From assembly GCA_012934845.2 (NCBI GenBank), contig WNNJ02003236.1, positions 1-64,000 of the forward strand: 64,000 nucleotides of DNA. The letters are read 5' to 3'. Positions 29,044 through 41,872 of this stretch are shown in pieces. Under the pieces are notes generated by a model. It worked only from the letters and a program-made list of their open reading frames with translations, had not been told where the DNA came from and ran no database searches. Position 1 is the first letter of the stretch. The number at the start of each line of letters is the position of its first letter. The stretch comes from Pomphorhynchus laevis. Its lineage: Eukaryota; Acanthocephala; Palaeacanthocephala; Echinorhynchida; Pomphorhynchidae. Made by a program: the position numbers and the translations under genes.

Positions 29044-29432
29044 CACAATTTAAAAATTTGAATTCTCAATGATCAATAAATAAACAGGTCTACATCAAAT
29101 TTTTTTAACAATGATAAATTTCTGTGAAATCTTTAATTTTGTAATTTTTTAATTTTTAATTTCACAGTGCCCGCACTTTCCTGTTCCAACGTATCAGTGT
29201 AGCCGTTCAGCGGGTAAATGCAGCATGCTTAATGGAGAGCATGAGCGGATTAGGATCATCAATGCTGCTTCCGTGATGGGCAGTAGCGTGATATTCCCGT
29301 ATCTACGTCGGCTCGGCATGAAGTTATCAAGACCGCACAACAAATGTTGGAAATTTATTAATTAAAATTAAAGAAATATTTTAAAAATGACCTGTTTATT
29401 ATTTAATTATTGAGAATTCGAATTTTTAACAA
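29044..29432. repeat. GC-rich block flanked by AT-rich inverted arms
   Basis: The left arm (29044-29165) has AAAATTTGAATTCTCAATGA and AATAAACAGGTC. The right arm in reverse has AAAATTCGAATTCTCAATAA and AATAAACAGGTC, so the two are inverted copies. Between them, 29166-29350 is clearly GC-richer than anything nearby. On the minus strand it is open for about 55 codons, including NITLLPITEAALMILIRSC and then WYVGT-like TGKCGHCE after one stop. It is not a known RNA that I recognise. A related left arm occurs alone near 30038-30130. Confidence 0.55.
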
Positions 29433-29454
29433 AATATATATTTTTTCACAAAAT

Positions 29455-29690
29455 TTAATTATTTCGTACACTCTGTTTTAACCGGAAAAAAACACAAATT
29501 TTAACTGCATATTCTCTAATCCTTTACAACGTCATTAGAAAAGAAAAATTAAATCAATAACATCGAGAATTAATGTATTTATAATGTTAGATGTTTTTTA
29601 TTTCTTCTAGGATCCAATGTATTAATTAACTAATTATAAAAAATAACTTTTCAATGCGCTTATTTTGTTATACTGTAAGTGTCATTAGCC
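29455..29690 (+). repeat. Dispersed repeat family, copy C
   Basis: It has ATTTCGTACACTCTGTTTTA, then TTAACTGCATATTCT, ACGTCATTAGAAAAGAAA, TTTATAATGTTAGATG and finally TGTAAGTGTCATTAGCC. It matches copy D over nearly the whole length but lacks the GATATCCGTG start. Confidence 0.7.
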
Positions 29691-31313
29691 CTGCTACAAT
29701 AGTGTAGAATCTTCCTCTTCGTCTGCTATGCGTTTTATAACAGACGTCTGTACGTCTACTATTTGACTGAACCAATAAAAAATTGCATCTTTCGTATAAT
29801 GAACTGTAAAATTGTTAAAAGTTAAATGGTGGATTTAGTGAATATTTTAATGCTCTTTTAACTAGTCAAAACAGAAGATTCGGGAAACATGTGAATCAAA
29901 TTTTTTAATTTTTGAAATTGGGAAGACAGATAAAATCTTTGTAGGTGAAGGCAATCAGTTATTTAATAAAATTACTCGTAATAAAATTCAAAATTATATC
30001 GGTTGTAAAGTTATATATTTTTTTCACAAAATTTAAAAATTTGAATTCTCAATAATTAAAAAAAAGCAGGTTAAGATCAATTTTTTTAACAATGACATTA
30101 GTGAAATTTTAAATTTTGTAATTTTTGCTAAATTCTATAAAAAATAATAAATAACTACATGAATATCGAAATTGTGACATAATATAAATCGATATAATTG
30201 AGCTTACATTTAGCCACCTTTAGATAAATAAAGCGATTATTATATGTTTTGAAGTAACTTTTTAATGTAACAAAAAAGTATCATAAAATAATATTATAAT
30301 ATTCATCAATAATATTTATTATAAATAATATTAAATAGAGGATTTTATAATTGTAAGAATTTCTGTCATAAATAATATTAATTTATATTAAATAGAGGAT
30401 TTTATAATTGTAAGAATTTCTGAAGTTTTATTAATAAATGTAACTGTAATTTTTGGCAACGTTTGATAAGTTTTTATTAAATGATCAATAAAATTATTTA
30501 AAATGATAAATGCACAAATTCAGTTGTACAATTTACTCATAAATTTACTCATGAGCTGGTAAAAATTCAGTTGCGATAAAACAAGATAATTAAGGAAACG
30601 TATTTGATTCAGAAAATAATTTATTATTTAGAATTTATGTAAATTAATTTGATAGCAAGCGGCATCAAAATTGACAATTCTTTTAAATGTGCATATTTTA
30701 CTAAAATAGTAAATCTTAAATTATATTCTTAGAACATTCTAATTATATTCAACACGCCGTTTAAAGTAACTTGCCCTCAGATTTTCTTAAAGTTCGACAT
30801 TTCCGTAGCATTTTAGCCTTAATTTAATATTTAATTATAAAAGAGCAAAAAATATGCATTTAAAGTTTAAAATATTATATAATGTATTATGATGTATTAT
30901 AATTGAATAGAATTGATTTTATTTACAAAAATTACAATAAATTACCAAATCTGGTAATTTAATAATTAATAAATTAAAAATTAATTATAAAATAATTAAT
31001 TGTAACATATTTGCATTTTCTCGCATATCGAATTACGTTGATGATATTTTACAAATTAAGATGGTATTCCACCATTTTATTTAAAATGTAATATTTCAAT
31101 ATTACATTTATATATAAATGTAATATTAATGTAAATATTAACGTTAATACTAATATTACATTTACATTATTTAACAATCAAATAAATATAAAAAAATCAA
31201 TTAGAAATTTACACACAAAAAATAAATTATTTTCTAAATATTTTTAACATTCAAATGTTTAAATAGAAATAAATCTTATGATCAAACATATAAAGATCAG
31301 AAAAGGGAATTAC

Positions 31314-31730
31314 CTTCAAAATAGCACGTTTGTTGTCCATAATATTTATGCTTAATGTGTCAATAAACTTTTCGATTCCATCTTGAATTGTTTGTTCAGA
31401 TTTACGATAGAATTTTAATTGATCAATGTTTGTTCGAAATGAATTCGGCTTTACGGTTCTGTTTAGCAGCAGTGTGCTGTCTATTGGAGAAATAGTTAAA
31501 ACCAGATAAAATAATAAAATGTTACCATGACGTTGTGATATTGCATCATCACTAAGGACCTGTTCACTACAATCTGTTTCAACGTTTCCGTTACTCCTTT
31601 CCAAAAACGATATTCGCATTGCAATATATTTCGATTTAACATCTGCTTCATTGTACATTGACATGGCAGCATCGAGTAGCTTACGATCATTCTTATACAT
31701 ATTTAGCAGCTTCTCAGCACCCAACTTCAC
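31314..31730 (-). CDS. PKN: PKN exon c: HR1b and first half of HR1c
   Basis: The exon has 139 codons in phase 0. The acceptor is ATTAG|GTGAAG and the donor AAG|GTAATT. VKLGAEKLLNMYKNDRKLL is the HR1b core. Later FRTNIDQLKFYRKSEQTI up to NKRAILK is the first part of HR1c, which continues directly in the next exon. Between them, 31481..31525 is a 45-nt GT...AG segment that encodes a hydrophobic run unlike its surroundings. It may be a very short in-frame intron (listed separately). If it is removed, the exon becomes two pieces joined through H-D-S-T. Confidence 0.93.
31481..31525 (-). other. Possible 45-nt in-frame mini-intron inside PKN exon c
   Basis: On the minus strand the segment begins GTAACATTTT, has a pyrimidine-rich end and finishes TCTCCAATAG. 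It is 45 nt, so reading stays open whether or not it is spliced. Translated, it gives GNILLFYLVLTISPI, a membrane-like string with no counterpart between HR1b and HR1c in the family. Proven introns of this gene are as short as 50-57 nt, which makes removal plausible. Not proven without RNA. Confidence 0.6.
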
Positions 31731-33060
31731 CTAATTATTGAATGGATCATGAATATCAGAAGGTGAAAACTTAGGCTATAAATCAATTCTAAATAATCCT
31801 CATTAGCATTTATTACTTCTTTCAACTTTAATAAAGATGAAAGAAACTAGATCTCTAGTTAGCAACAAGTGGCGTTTCTTCATTTTGCTTTTAGAGAAAC
31901 GATTAGCATATTGTCACTATAACAAGTGAAGTAAAAACATCATGTTTTATTAAAAAGAAGTATTTGTTTGTGATATAAGTTTTTAATAAATCCTATAAAT
32001 AAAAAAAACTTCTAAAATGTGATGCTTTATAATTATTGGTTTTATTTCCTTTACTAAAATTATCTTATTTATTTTTCATCTTTATTTTCATTCAAGATAT
32101 AACAAAGAATATCAACTTTTGTTTGTATAATTAGATTAGCAAAATTTAAGAGGGGAAATTTAACTGGTTTCAACTAAAATATTAATTCAGATATTAAAAT
32201 TAATCATATTTTTAAATTAAATAAACTAGAAAATAAGTGAAATTTCAAAAGTTGACATGTGATGAAACTCGCACTTTTAATATAACTAAAAATAACTTTT
32301 TATAACTCTCACTTTAGAATTGTATAACTTTGTAACAACTTTGTTATAACTTTGTAATATAACGTAGAATTTTCGGATCGTGCGCAAACACATAACAAAT
32401 AAAAAATCAATTGAGAGACGTTTTTTTAAACCGTCAGTTATTTTTAATCATCCGACAGATCCTGTTTCAAAAATATCAAACACCAGTTAAATATTTTTTA
32501 ATTTGTGAAATTTTTACAAAAAATAACCAAATTAAAAAACTACATAAAATTTCCAATATTTTTAATTAAATATATTTTTAAATTAAAAATAAATTGAATT
32601 ATCGATTGTTACATTTAACCACACTGGATAAATAAAACCTATATCTTTAGAAGTAATTTTACCAAAGTAATTGGAGTAATTTTTAATTACTCCAATTTTT
32701 TACTTGATTAAATATCCGACAAATATCCTGCTTCAAATAATATTAGTTATTTTTAATTAACCTACCAATCCTGCTTAAAAATTTCAAATTTAAAAGCAAT
32801 GGATCAATAGTTATTTTATATAAATTATATAATTTTTGGGAGATCTCATAATTTACCTATAACTTTCTATTTCATTATTCTAACGAGATGTTTTCTAATG
32901 TAATTTATGATTAAAATTGTTCGCTTACTTCTGATCGGTCATGGCGTCTGCTAACAGCGATATTTGGAGTATATTTAGTATTATGATTTTTTAGCATTAG
33001 CATCATCAAAAACATTTTTTGTTCATGGAATTATTAACCACCATGTACGTATAAAATTAT

Positions 33061-33325
33061 GATATCCGTGAATATGATCAGGTAGATTGCGATTTGAAAT
33101 TATTTCGTACACTCTGTTTTCACCAAAAATACACAAATTTTAACTGCATATTCTTAAATCCTTTTCAATGTCATTAGAAAAGAAACATTAAATCAATAAC
33201 GTCAAAAATTAGTGTATTTATAATGTTAGAAGCTTTTTATTTCTTCGAAAATCCAATGTTTTAATGAACTTATTATAGCAAATAACTTTTTTATGCGTTT
33301 ATTTTTTCTGTAAGTGTCATTAGCC
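33061..33325 (+). repeat. Dispersed repeat family, copy D, most complete
   Basis: It runs from GATATCCGTGAATATGATCA to TGTAAGTGTCATTAGCC. Non-coding. It has the full set of landmarks found in pieces at 28.5-29.7 kb, all in one orientation. Confidence 0.7.
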
Positions 33326-33725
33326 GAGTTCTTCCCGGTCCACAAATTTAGCTTTTAGTGTGAGATATTTTCTCTTCTATATTTATGCAGATGAAGCTTC
33401 ATGTGCATAACAAATTTAATTTTCAAATTCATTTTTGCATAAAAATTATTTTCTTGTATTTATGGTTCGTGCTGAACTTCATTTTGCCACATATGGAAAA
33501 ACGACGTGAGTAATAAGAAATTGTTTGGAATGATAGACTATATATTCGCAGTTTGTAAATCGGTTATCATTACTATATTAACTAACTTATATTTATTCAT
33601 TTAATGCAGCCTTTTGTATGTTTAAGTCCTTTTGAATATTTTTAAATGCAGATAATAATTTAGATATAATAAAAAATTAATTTAATAAAAATTAATAATT
33701 ATTTAATTATCTAATTGATCAATTT

Positions 33726-33960
33726 AGATAAAATGCAGTTTATGTCTTTATTTTGACGTTTGGTTTACGACATTGTATGAAACAAAATTATTATTTTTTG
33801 AAATAGATGGCTTTTAAAATTTTAATACAAGATAAAATGCAATTTCTTCGTTTACTTTAACGTTTGGTTCAATAATTTGTGTAAATCGAAATTATTATTA
33901 TTTGAAATAGATCTTAGAAATTTTAATAAAAGATAAACGCAGTTTCTAGCTTTCCTTTAA
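33726..33960 (+). repeat. Short tandem array, period about 101-104 bp, 2.3 copies
   Basis: Units start AGATAAAATGCAGTTTATG (33726), GATAAAATGCAATTTCTTCG (about 33831) and AGATAAACGCAGTTTCTAGC (33931). Each is followed by TTAACGTTT or TTGACGTTT and then an AT-rich half. Confidence 0.65.
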
Positions 33961-36334
33961 CGTTTTTATCAAACAAAACACTAATTTATTTTTATATTTC
34001 ACTAGCCACTGATTTCATCATCAGAAATACAAAGTCCAACAAATCTACGATAAATATAAAAATAAATAGATGTTTGTTGATCCTACTAAAGAATTCAAAA
34101 TTTAAAAAATGAAATAAAATCGGTCACTTTTTAATTTGAAAGAGTTGTGAAGCAAAAAGAATAATTATATTTAGTATTTTATTTGACAATTTTATATAGT
34201 AAGGCGACTCCTTTAAGAACGAACCATCATGAATTGATACGACTCTGCTATTATACATTTATAGAACATTTAGTTTATCAAACATTTAATCTCCAGTGAG
34301 GTTATTTCCCAACCTGAAAACCACAGTGCGACATTTCATTTGCCTACAATTTCTTTGAAACACATCAGTAATCAAATATCGATCCACTGATGTACCGCGG
34401 CACAGTGGTTGATAACCATTAATTAACAAGAGTAATATTTTATTCTAACAAAGTATATTATTAACCACCCATATATCAACCACTGATTATCTCAATTACT
34501 GATATAATCAGTGGTTGAAGCCTATTTATTATATCTAACATTTTACCTGACAACTCCTTTAAGTGTAGTCGAATAAATGAGAGTTGAACAATTTCTTAAA
34601 AAGTTGTTAAAGGCGACTCCTTTACAAACAAATAATCATAAAGTGATACGAGTTCTTTATCGAACATTTATCAAACATTTAGTTTGATAAATGTATGAAG
34701 GAGTTTATAAAAATGCATAATGAAGTTTAAGAGAATAAATTTGTGTTTTCCAAAGCTAAATGTTTATAAGTATTTATTATAAGTATTTATATAAGTATTT
34801 ATTCAGAAAAACATAAACTAAATATTTATTTCTTGGATATAAAATTTAAAGTACTTTTCATCAAAATTATATAAAAATATAAAATAAATAAAAATTTATA
34901 AAAAGATGTTCTTAAACATCAATATTGTTTTTAATCTCAGATTTAAATTATCATATAACCTTAAAATTCTCAAAAATAGCAAAAAGGAGTAGAATATATT
35001 ATATCAAATCAATTTATATACAATATTTATATTAAAAAATACAAATAAATATTTAATTTACCTGAAAAAATTATAAATTTTTATTAATTTAATAAACATT
35101 AAACGATTTATTTGTCAATTTATATTTAATATAACAATTTATAAATACTTACTTATAAATGAGTCCAGTTGATTTAAATTGATTTACTTAGATAAATTTT
35201 TAATACGAATTTAAAAATTCATATTTTTTTGATTGCTTAGATGAATCAAAAAATATTAAATTTTCACGTTCATTTATTCACCATCGAACTTTTAAATTCA
35301 GAAACTCAATGTCCAGATTAGTGTCGTTTAATTCAATATGAATAACACAGATGCACAGTGTAATTAAACTTAAATTAAACATAAAATATATTAATTTAAT
35401 ATTTTAATTATAATATATTAATTTAATATATTAAATGTGTAAAACCGGTATAGTTGCGACCTATTTATATTAAAAAAGGAAATAAGTTTTAATTACCATG
35501 ACTTTCGTATTTTTTCAAACAAAAAAGTTTGTATGCAGTAATCTGAAAAACATAAAGTAAATATTTAATTCTTGAATATCCCCGAATTCGTCTCAGACAA
35601 AAAAAATGCATTTTTTGTTTTACAAACACATTTTTTCCTTCCGATATCGCTAGAGGCAGGTAGCCAAATGTAAAAATAACTTCTTTGTCGATTCTGCTCC
35701 AAAATTCCAAAAAGAAAATATTAATTATATTGAAAATAACTTATGTTAATATATTTTTTAAAATTTAAAATATTTGGGCAGGATTAATAAAGACTAATTT
35801 ATTTTTATATATCCCAATATGCTGCATCATCAGAAACAAAACCCACAATTTATCATCAATTGAACAAATTGTGCGTTGTTTAATATTGAAGACGTAATAC
35901 TATTTTCAACTGTTTAGGATTTCAACTACTATTGATTAGAAAATTGACTGTAAAATTGTTTAAAAAAGGATGCAACAAGCGCAAGTTTTAAATAATAATG
36001 TTTATATTTTAGAAAAAATAATAATTAATTGTTTAAAGTTAATTGTAAGAAATTAAAATTCGTAATAGCAAAATACCTTCATTTAATACTTTTTAAATTT
36101 TAGACTTCGATTACGACGAAAAACGTCTGATTTAAAATTGTGAGAAACTATTAAACACAATTAAATAATTGTGTATTTACATAACATGTTAAATGAGCTA
36201 ATCGATTGTAAAACTCTAATGTTTCCTGATATATATATAATTCCTGCTGCTTCTCATATCTTTAATGCTTACGAAAAATAGAAATTAATGTAATCAGCTA
36301 TCAAGCGATACTGCAGTCAAAAATTGAAAATAAC

Positions 36335-36426
36335 CTGGTTTTCCACAACGAGTTGCTTACGTAGCGTTGTAATACGTTGACTCTGGCTTGCTGTTGAGCT
36401 ATCAGCATCAGTTGAATCGCAATTAG
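36335..36426 (-). CDS. PKN: PKN exon b: linker and start of HR1b
   Basis: The exon has 2 nt plus 30 codons. It starts after an AAATAG acceptor and ends at CAG|GTTATT. A Ser/Thr/Gln-rich linker leads into RITTLRKQLVVENQ, which matches the first helix of HR1b (LxxLQKQLxxE in relatives). The leading CT completes a Pro codon with the last C of the previous exon. The following exon opens with VKLGAEK, so the HR1b helix is split exactly at the intron. The antisense strand is open here but meaningless. Confidence 0.92.
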
Positions 36427-37216
36427 CTATTTAATTCGAAATGCATATTTGAAATGACAAAATGACATGATAAGAAAATATAATTAAATTTAATTTGGAC
36501 AACGTTGAGAATATAAGCAACAAACTTTCGATTATTAAATAAAGATTGTTGAGTAGCTTTAATAAATTTACAAATTTGCTATTTATTTTTATTCCATTTT
36601 AATTTTAGAATAATTTAATTAAATAATTGTCGGCAAGGGATTGCGAAAATCGCAATTGTTTAAATTCACAAGTTATATTATAATATCAAATAAGTAAGAC
36701 AGTTGACAATAATGTATTTATTAAAATTAAAAACACCTGTAATCTGGATAATTGACTGGATTAATTAGCAATTAAACAACAACGTAGAGATAAGCGAAAA
36801 CTCAAATGTAACGGGTTTGATGGAGTATTGTTGAAATTAAAAATTTACTTGCTTTACCCAGATGTATTGGAATATAACATCTATCAGAAATACTGTAACT
36901 TTGTATTATTGATACGACATTATTTTTATGATTATTTTCAAGCGTTTGATGAATATTTTCTTTTTATTTTATTTCTTACAAATTAACAAAATATTATTAA
37001 AAATAATATTTTGTCCTATTAATCTCATATGTTTATGAAATATAGTTTGACTATTATGCTGTATATTATATATGTGTTGCCTATTCATCACATTGCAGTT
37101 ACAATTATAATCATTACTGGATGGATATCCTTTATCTGACATTGCTGGGTGAATATCCTTTACATGATACCGATAATTCAGCGTGTGCAATTATTTTCTG
37201 CTAATTTTCAATTAAG

Positions 37217-37949
37217 TTTGATCATTTTTCCTATTTCTTAAAATAGAGAATTATAAATCAACAAAATATTATTAAAATATTAAATTTAAATTATTATGCT
37301 AAAATAATAATAAACAATATACTTTGTATTTGAATAAGATTCGCGAGATAATTACATTTTATAAGGGGAAATACGTAATTAGAATATATTTGGGCCCGTT
37401 GCTGTGTTGGGACGAGGAATAGGGGCCGACATTGGATAACATAGCAATTCCTTCTGATAACCTCAAATCCTTATTCTGAAGCATCGTATATTATTTTTAG
37501 ACAATTCATAAAAATTGACTTTTATTTTAAATTTTAATTTTTTATTTTACAGTTATATAAATATAAAGCAGATAAAATCTTATATAGTAATTTATTATTA
37601 CTAATTAATTATAGTTATTTTTATTTATATTTTAATTTAAATATGTTGACTCAGTTCTTTTTGACACATAAGATTAATTTATTTAATTCGGATCAATAAA
37701 TAACAATCGTTATATTTAGAATAAACTCTAGATTATAATCTTAATTAATCTAATCTTATTTAATTAATCTAATCTTATTTAATTAATCTAATCTTATTTA
37801 ATTAATCTAATCTTATTTAATTAATCTAATCTTATCAAAGGAGCGACATGGCATAACTGCCACTAATCATGAGAGTGCATACCAGAAGAGTAGAATAACG
37901 AAATTACAAATAATTTATAATAAATTTATAATTACGAGGAAAAAGTTAT
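37217..37949 (+). repeat. Duplicated segment, copy 1 (including 643 bp matching 45275-45917)
   Basis: 37307-37949 aligns with 45275-45917 at one constant offset of 7968 from end to end. I saw no difference over the length by line-by-line reading, including the internal 19-bp tandem array (AATTAATCTAATCTTATTT, about five copies). 37217-37474 also aligns with 45932-46190, with about four changes. A family of recent, possibly mobile, non-coding repeats. No terminal inverted repeat or enzyme was seen. Confidence 0.85.
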
Positions 37950-40488
37950 TAAAGTTATTGCAAAACACAGAATGATAAGATTTTAAAAATATAAATATTA
38001 TCATGTAACAGTTTAATTGACTAACAGTTTAATTTTATTTAATTTAATGGATGTTTGCAGTTATTATTTTCGGTATAAATCTGCAATGAACTTTTTAAGT
38101 AAACTTTATAAACTTGTCTCGTTGTAAATATGTCTATAATATGAACTAACATTACGATGATCTTTATATTGAATTTTACATTTCATTTCAGTAAACTGCA
38201 AGAATAAATTTTTATATCTCGCTTAATTTTGAATCATTGTGTAAATTATAAGAAATCTTTACTTAATTTTTTCAAAGGAGATTTCAGATTATTCAGTTTA
38301 AAATGTTTAACGGTAGTTTGAAGAGTGCCGTATGTATATAAAAATAGTCACACCGTATGTTTTGTTTCTGTTGATCTTTTGGGATAAATTTTCGCATTTA
38401 CATGTTGAATTTATTCTTTTTTCTTTTTATATAGCGACCCTGTTTATAAACGATTTAACGTTTCTCCAAAATCAAAAAACAAATGGGCAACCAATTTTCA
38501 GTTGGCACTTGGCTTCTAAAATGACATTAGTTGTTTATTGCGGAGTTTTTATTTATCCTTAAGATTTGGTATTTAATATAGCAATACTAGTTTGTAAATC
38601 ATACGTACACTGTGCGACAATAAATAGACATTAAAATGTCTATGAATATCGACATTTTTATAGGTAATGTCATTAGGTCACGTCAAAAGTCGATTCAGAT
38701 AATGGAAAATTTGGTTAAGTTGTACACAGTAATGTAATCAAGCAAAATTATAATAATCCTCAAACTTTACAGACAAACGGTCTCTTAGATCGAACAGTTT
38801 AGGAATTTACAAAGGAGAAAAAGACCGGATAAATAATAAAATGGCTCTTAGTTTGGGATGACACTTAGTAGTCAAATTATGGGAATAAGATAGTTAAAGT
38901 TTGGCATGACCACAATTATCACACTTTGTATGCACGCGTCTCAACTGCGTAAATGTCATCAGGAACATTATCGCAAATCCTGAGTTGATTTTCGAAACTT
39001 ACGGATAATGTAGAACTCTAAAAGATAAATGATTAATTCGATAATTTAATTGAGCTAAACAGATAATCCAATCTATCAAGTAATTCGACAACGAGTATAT
39101 ATATATTATGAAAAAGATTATATCTTTCTAAGGCAGTATCCGACTGCTAAAACGCTCAGAAAGAGCTCATAACGAAATCTGACACAGCTCCTAGGAAGCA
39201 CAATGTCCAGACACAAACCACACAGACTAAATAACTCTTTAAAAATGGCGAACTAATATGTAATAAGTTGCTGGTCAATAACGACATGAGTACAAATGAT
39301 TAAAAAATAAACTTCCCTTAATGCGGTAAAAATATTATTGTATTTATCAATCTTATCAATTTAAATTTGACAACTCAATATCCAAAATAACGAATTTGTA
39401 AGTAAATAAATTTTGCTTCTGTAAACGAAATTAGTTTTCTGGAATTAATGATTTGTGCCGCTCTTCAATCAAACTGTGGTAGAGATTTCTGTCGTAATGC
39501 AAAGATTATAAGATATATTTCTTCGCAAAAATTTGCAAAATAAAAGACAAGTTTTAAACGTATGATGTAGACACATCAAGCCAAAACTGCAAGCTTTTAT
39601 GTTCACTGACGAAAGATACTTCTCGCTGTTTTCAATGTGCGTATTAAGCGTATCATTATATGTTTTAATTTTGAGCAAATGGAACAACTATCGGCAGTAT
39701 AAGTAACCTTTAACAAATCCCGGATTATTAAATCTGTAGCAAAATTTGCTGCTTCTAAACATTTCCATTTTAAGATGCAGTAAAATTGTAGATGGATTTT
39801 CAACAGCGATATTTATAACTATTTCGTCTAGTTTTCTAAATAATTGTCGCATGTCTTGCATTTGTAGATTTAGACATTGCCCTTTCAGTTAAGAAACTTG
39901 GTACCAAGTTTTCTACAAGCAAGAATTAAAGTATAGTATTTCCTTTAGATACCAAACCGTGAAACTCTACGAATAATTCGAGCAACAACACAATTTTCGC
40001 CTTTATACTGAAATAACAATTTTGGTTTCGTACTCATAGGGAATATGTGATATATAAGGATACACTTGCTTTCGATGATTGGACAAAATTGTATCTATCC
40101 TTTATAGGAACGGGAAATATTTAAAACTACAAATTTTGTTCGAAGCAAAAGTAATTCATCCATATGCTCACAGAAAACTTAATTTTCCATCGAAAAATAT
40201 GACGTACTTTACGATATAAGATGCAATTTTCGATTTTTGATGTCTATATAATTGCAACTTATAGATCGACTGGTTGTAATTACAACCAATCGATACATTT
40301 GTTATAAATTTTGTGCAGTTGTCAAAACTGCTCAAATTGCTCAAAACTGCAATCTATTTCGCATTTCAAATGAGATATATTAAATTTGTCACGCTTTTGC
40401 TACGTCGTTATTTTGAATTTTCTATTTTATTTGTCGTTCTGTCGTCATGCCAATTTTTAAAATTTTACATCTATCTAATTTTATCTTA

Positions 40489-40742
40489 TTTTGCAGTTAA
40501 TCCCATATGGAAGCGGGGTCGGTTCTCAATGTACGCGTCCTCTATTTCGCACGGTTGTTGGCCGAATACGGGTATAATTAGAGTGGACACCCTAGCTGTA
40601 TCTTGAGTTTGTAAGGAAGTGTTTATAAATTTAAGATCGACAAAATTTTAAGTACGCCTACTGATCGGCATGTCGCAAAGTTTGTCCCAGGAGGGTGACC
40701 GCGTTTAGCTTATCTCACAGTTGGTTTTTCCCCGCAGTAAAT
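40489..40742 (-). mobile_element. SINE-like element with RTE-type 3' end, copy 2, internally deleted
   Basis: It shares TTTTGCAGTTAATCCCATAT, ATGTACGCGTCCTCTATTTC and AAGTACGCCTACTGATCGGC with 5876-6308. It lacks about 180 bp from the middle, where copy 1 encodes the RTE tail. Same orientation. Confidence 0.7.
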
Positions 40743-41499
40743 ATTGATAATATTATCTATTAATAATGTTTCCCCGAAATATTAGATAAACAATATTATC
40801 TAATATTGTCTAATATTATATTGTCTAATATTATTGTCTAATAAATATTATCTAATAATATTATTTGCATTAAACAAATGTAAATGAAGTCGAAATTCAA
40901 CATTTTGAAATAGTTTAATTTAAATAATTAAATAATTGTAAATATTTAATAATTAAAAATTACATTCATTTATAAATATTCTTAATTTCCAAAATACATA
41001 TTTTAGGTATTAGATAGGCATTTATAATTTACTCTAAAATACATTTACTCATTTATCATTTACGGGAGCAAAAACATTTATAATGTTTTTGCTCCCGTTA
41101 TTGATTAAGTCGAAGCCCGCAAACTCAATGCACATCTAATAAGACAATTTCATTTTCATTCTAAAAACACAGACTACAAATTCCGCACCTGATGTATCTT
41201 ATATATGATAATACTAAATCTAGGAGTTTCTGTATATATACTTTACCGGTCGAAATATCAATTTTCTAAAAATTAGTTATTGATTTAAATGGATAGAGCG
41301 GATAAAGTTTAAATTTTCAATAGCTAACTGCTATCATCAGATAAAAAAACAAAAACATTTAATTTAAAATAATACAACAATAGTATCTTATTGTGTATTT
41401 ATGGTGATGATAGTATTTAGCTAATGAAATTTTGACTTCAAAATAAATAGTTAAACTTCACTTACTCATTTTTTAAAAAGTTAGTTTGTTTCTTTTAAT

Positions 41500-41696
41500 T
41501 GAAATTTATTTATAGAATGGAATCAAATAAACGACAATTTCTATTATTCAAGAAAAAGGGCTAGTTCAATATTTCAATAGCTGCTGCTATCATCATCAGT
41601 AACTACTAGTAGTTCCTGATGATAACAGCAGCTATTGAAATATTTCTTGAATAATGGAAATTGTCGTTTCTTTGAATCCATACTATAAATAAATTC
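41500..41696. repeat. Palindromic MITE-like element
   Basis: The arms meet near 41607 (ACTACTAGTAGT). The left arm has AATTTATTTATAG...ACGACAATTTCTATTATTC and TTTCAATAGCTGCTGCTATC. The right arm is its reverse complement, GATAACAGCAGCTATTGAAA to CTATAAATAAATT. The left arm carries about 14 extra bases after TTCAAGAAA. A half copy (TTTCAATAGCTAACTGCTAT) is at 41320. Non-coding. Confidence 0.7.
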
Positions 41697-41872
41697 ACTT
41701 ACTCAATTAATAGCAAATAAATCAATAGTTGAATAATCAATTCAATATTTATAAATGGATTTCTAATTCATAATTTATTTAAATAAAATTACTTGATTCT
41801 ATGTAATTATTTGTAATTTTTGAAAATAAAGAAACCAAAAACAAAACTTTAACATCGCATATACGAACTTAC

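Larger units (their letters stand above)
19473..31313. other. Largest PKN intron (11.8 kb), repeat-filled, no intact gene
   Basis: Contents are listed separately: short hAT-type elements (20127-21190), a Penelope-like RT fragment (21369-21640), a possible PH-domain relic (about 25790-26050), a GC-rich block in inverted arms (29044-29432) and several dispersed repeats. 19473-20100 and 26450-28000 are AT-rich with nothing recognised. 22700-23815 contains three related blocks sharing AATTATAGAATMAAAAGAG; two of them go on to GTTCTGCCAGTA. A 145-bp block at 28077-28215 is repeated at 28623-28768. A block at 30321-30368 is repeated directly at 30374-30424. Confidence 0.6.
31731..36334. other. PKN intron with dispersed repeats, no gene
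   Basis: It holds copy D of the 265-bp family (33061-33325) and a short tandem array (33726-33960). A direct repeat beginning AAGGCGACTCCTTTA occurs at 34200 and 34609. Between these, 34403-34483 is a mini-element with ends CAGTGGTTGATA and TATCAACCACTG. 32669-32697 is a perfect 13-bp hairpin. Two regions with CATCATCAGAAA (33979-34075, 35795-35885) may be further retroelement ends. 35489-35710 (minus) is an open frame of 73 codons that I cannot assign and do not call. Confidence 0.6.
36427..41872. other. First visible PKN intron: duplicated segment, SINE-like copy, fold-back MITE
   Basis: The listed elements are 37217-37949, 40489-40742 and 41500-41696. 41062-41098 is a perfect 17-bp hairpin with a 3-nt loop. 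39469-39803 (minus) has two overlapping open frames with coding-like composition but no family I recognise. 38000-39460 shows nothing supportable. Confidence 0.6.

Noticed and set aside
31496-31690. Second open frame overlapping PKN exon c
   Set aside because: Out-of-frame shadow of the real exon.
37740-37838. CRISPR-like array (19-bp unit repeated five times)
   Set aside because: The units are directly adjacent without spacers: a simple AT-rich minisatellite in a eukaryotic genome.
39469-39803. Overlapping minus-strand frames with Cys-rich text
   Set aside because: Not recognised in any frame and interrupted; insufficient to call a gene.
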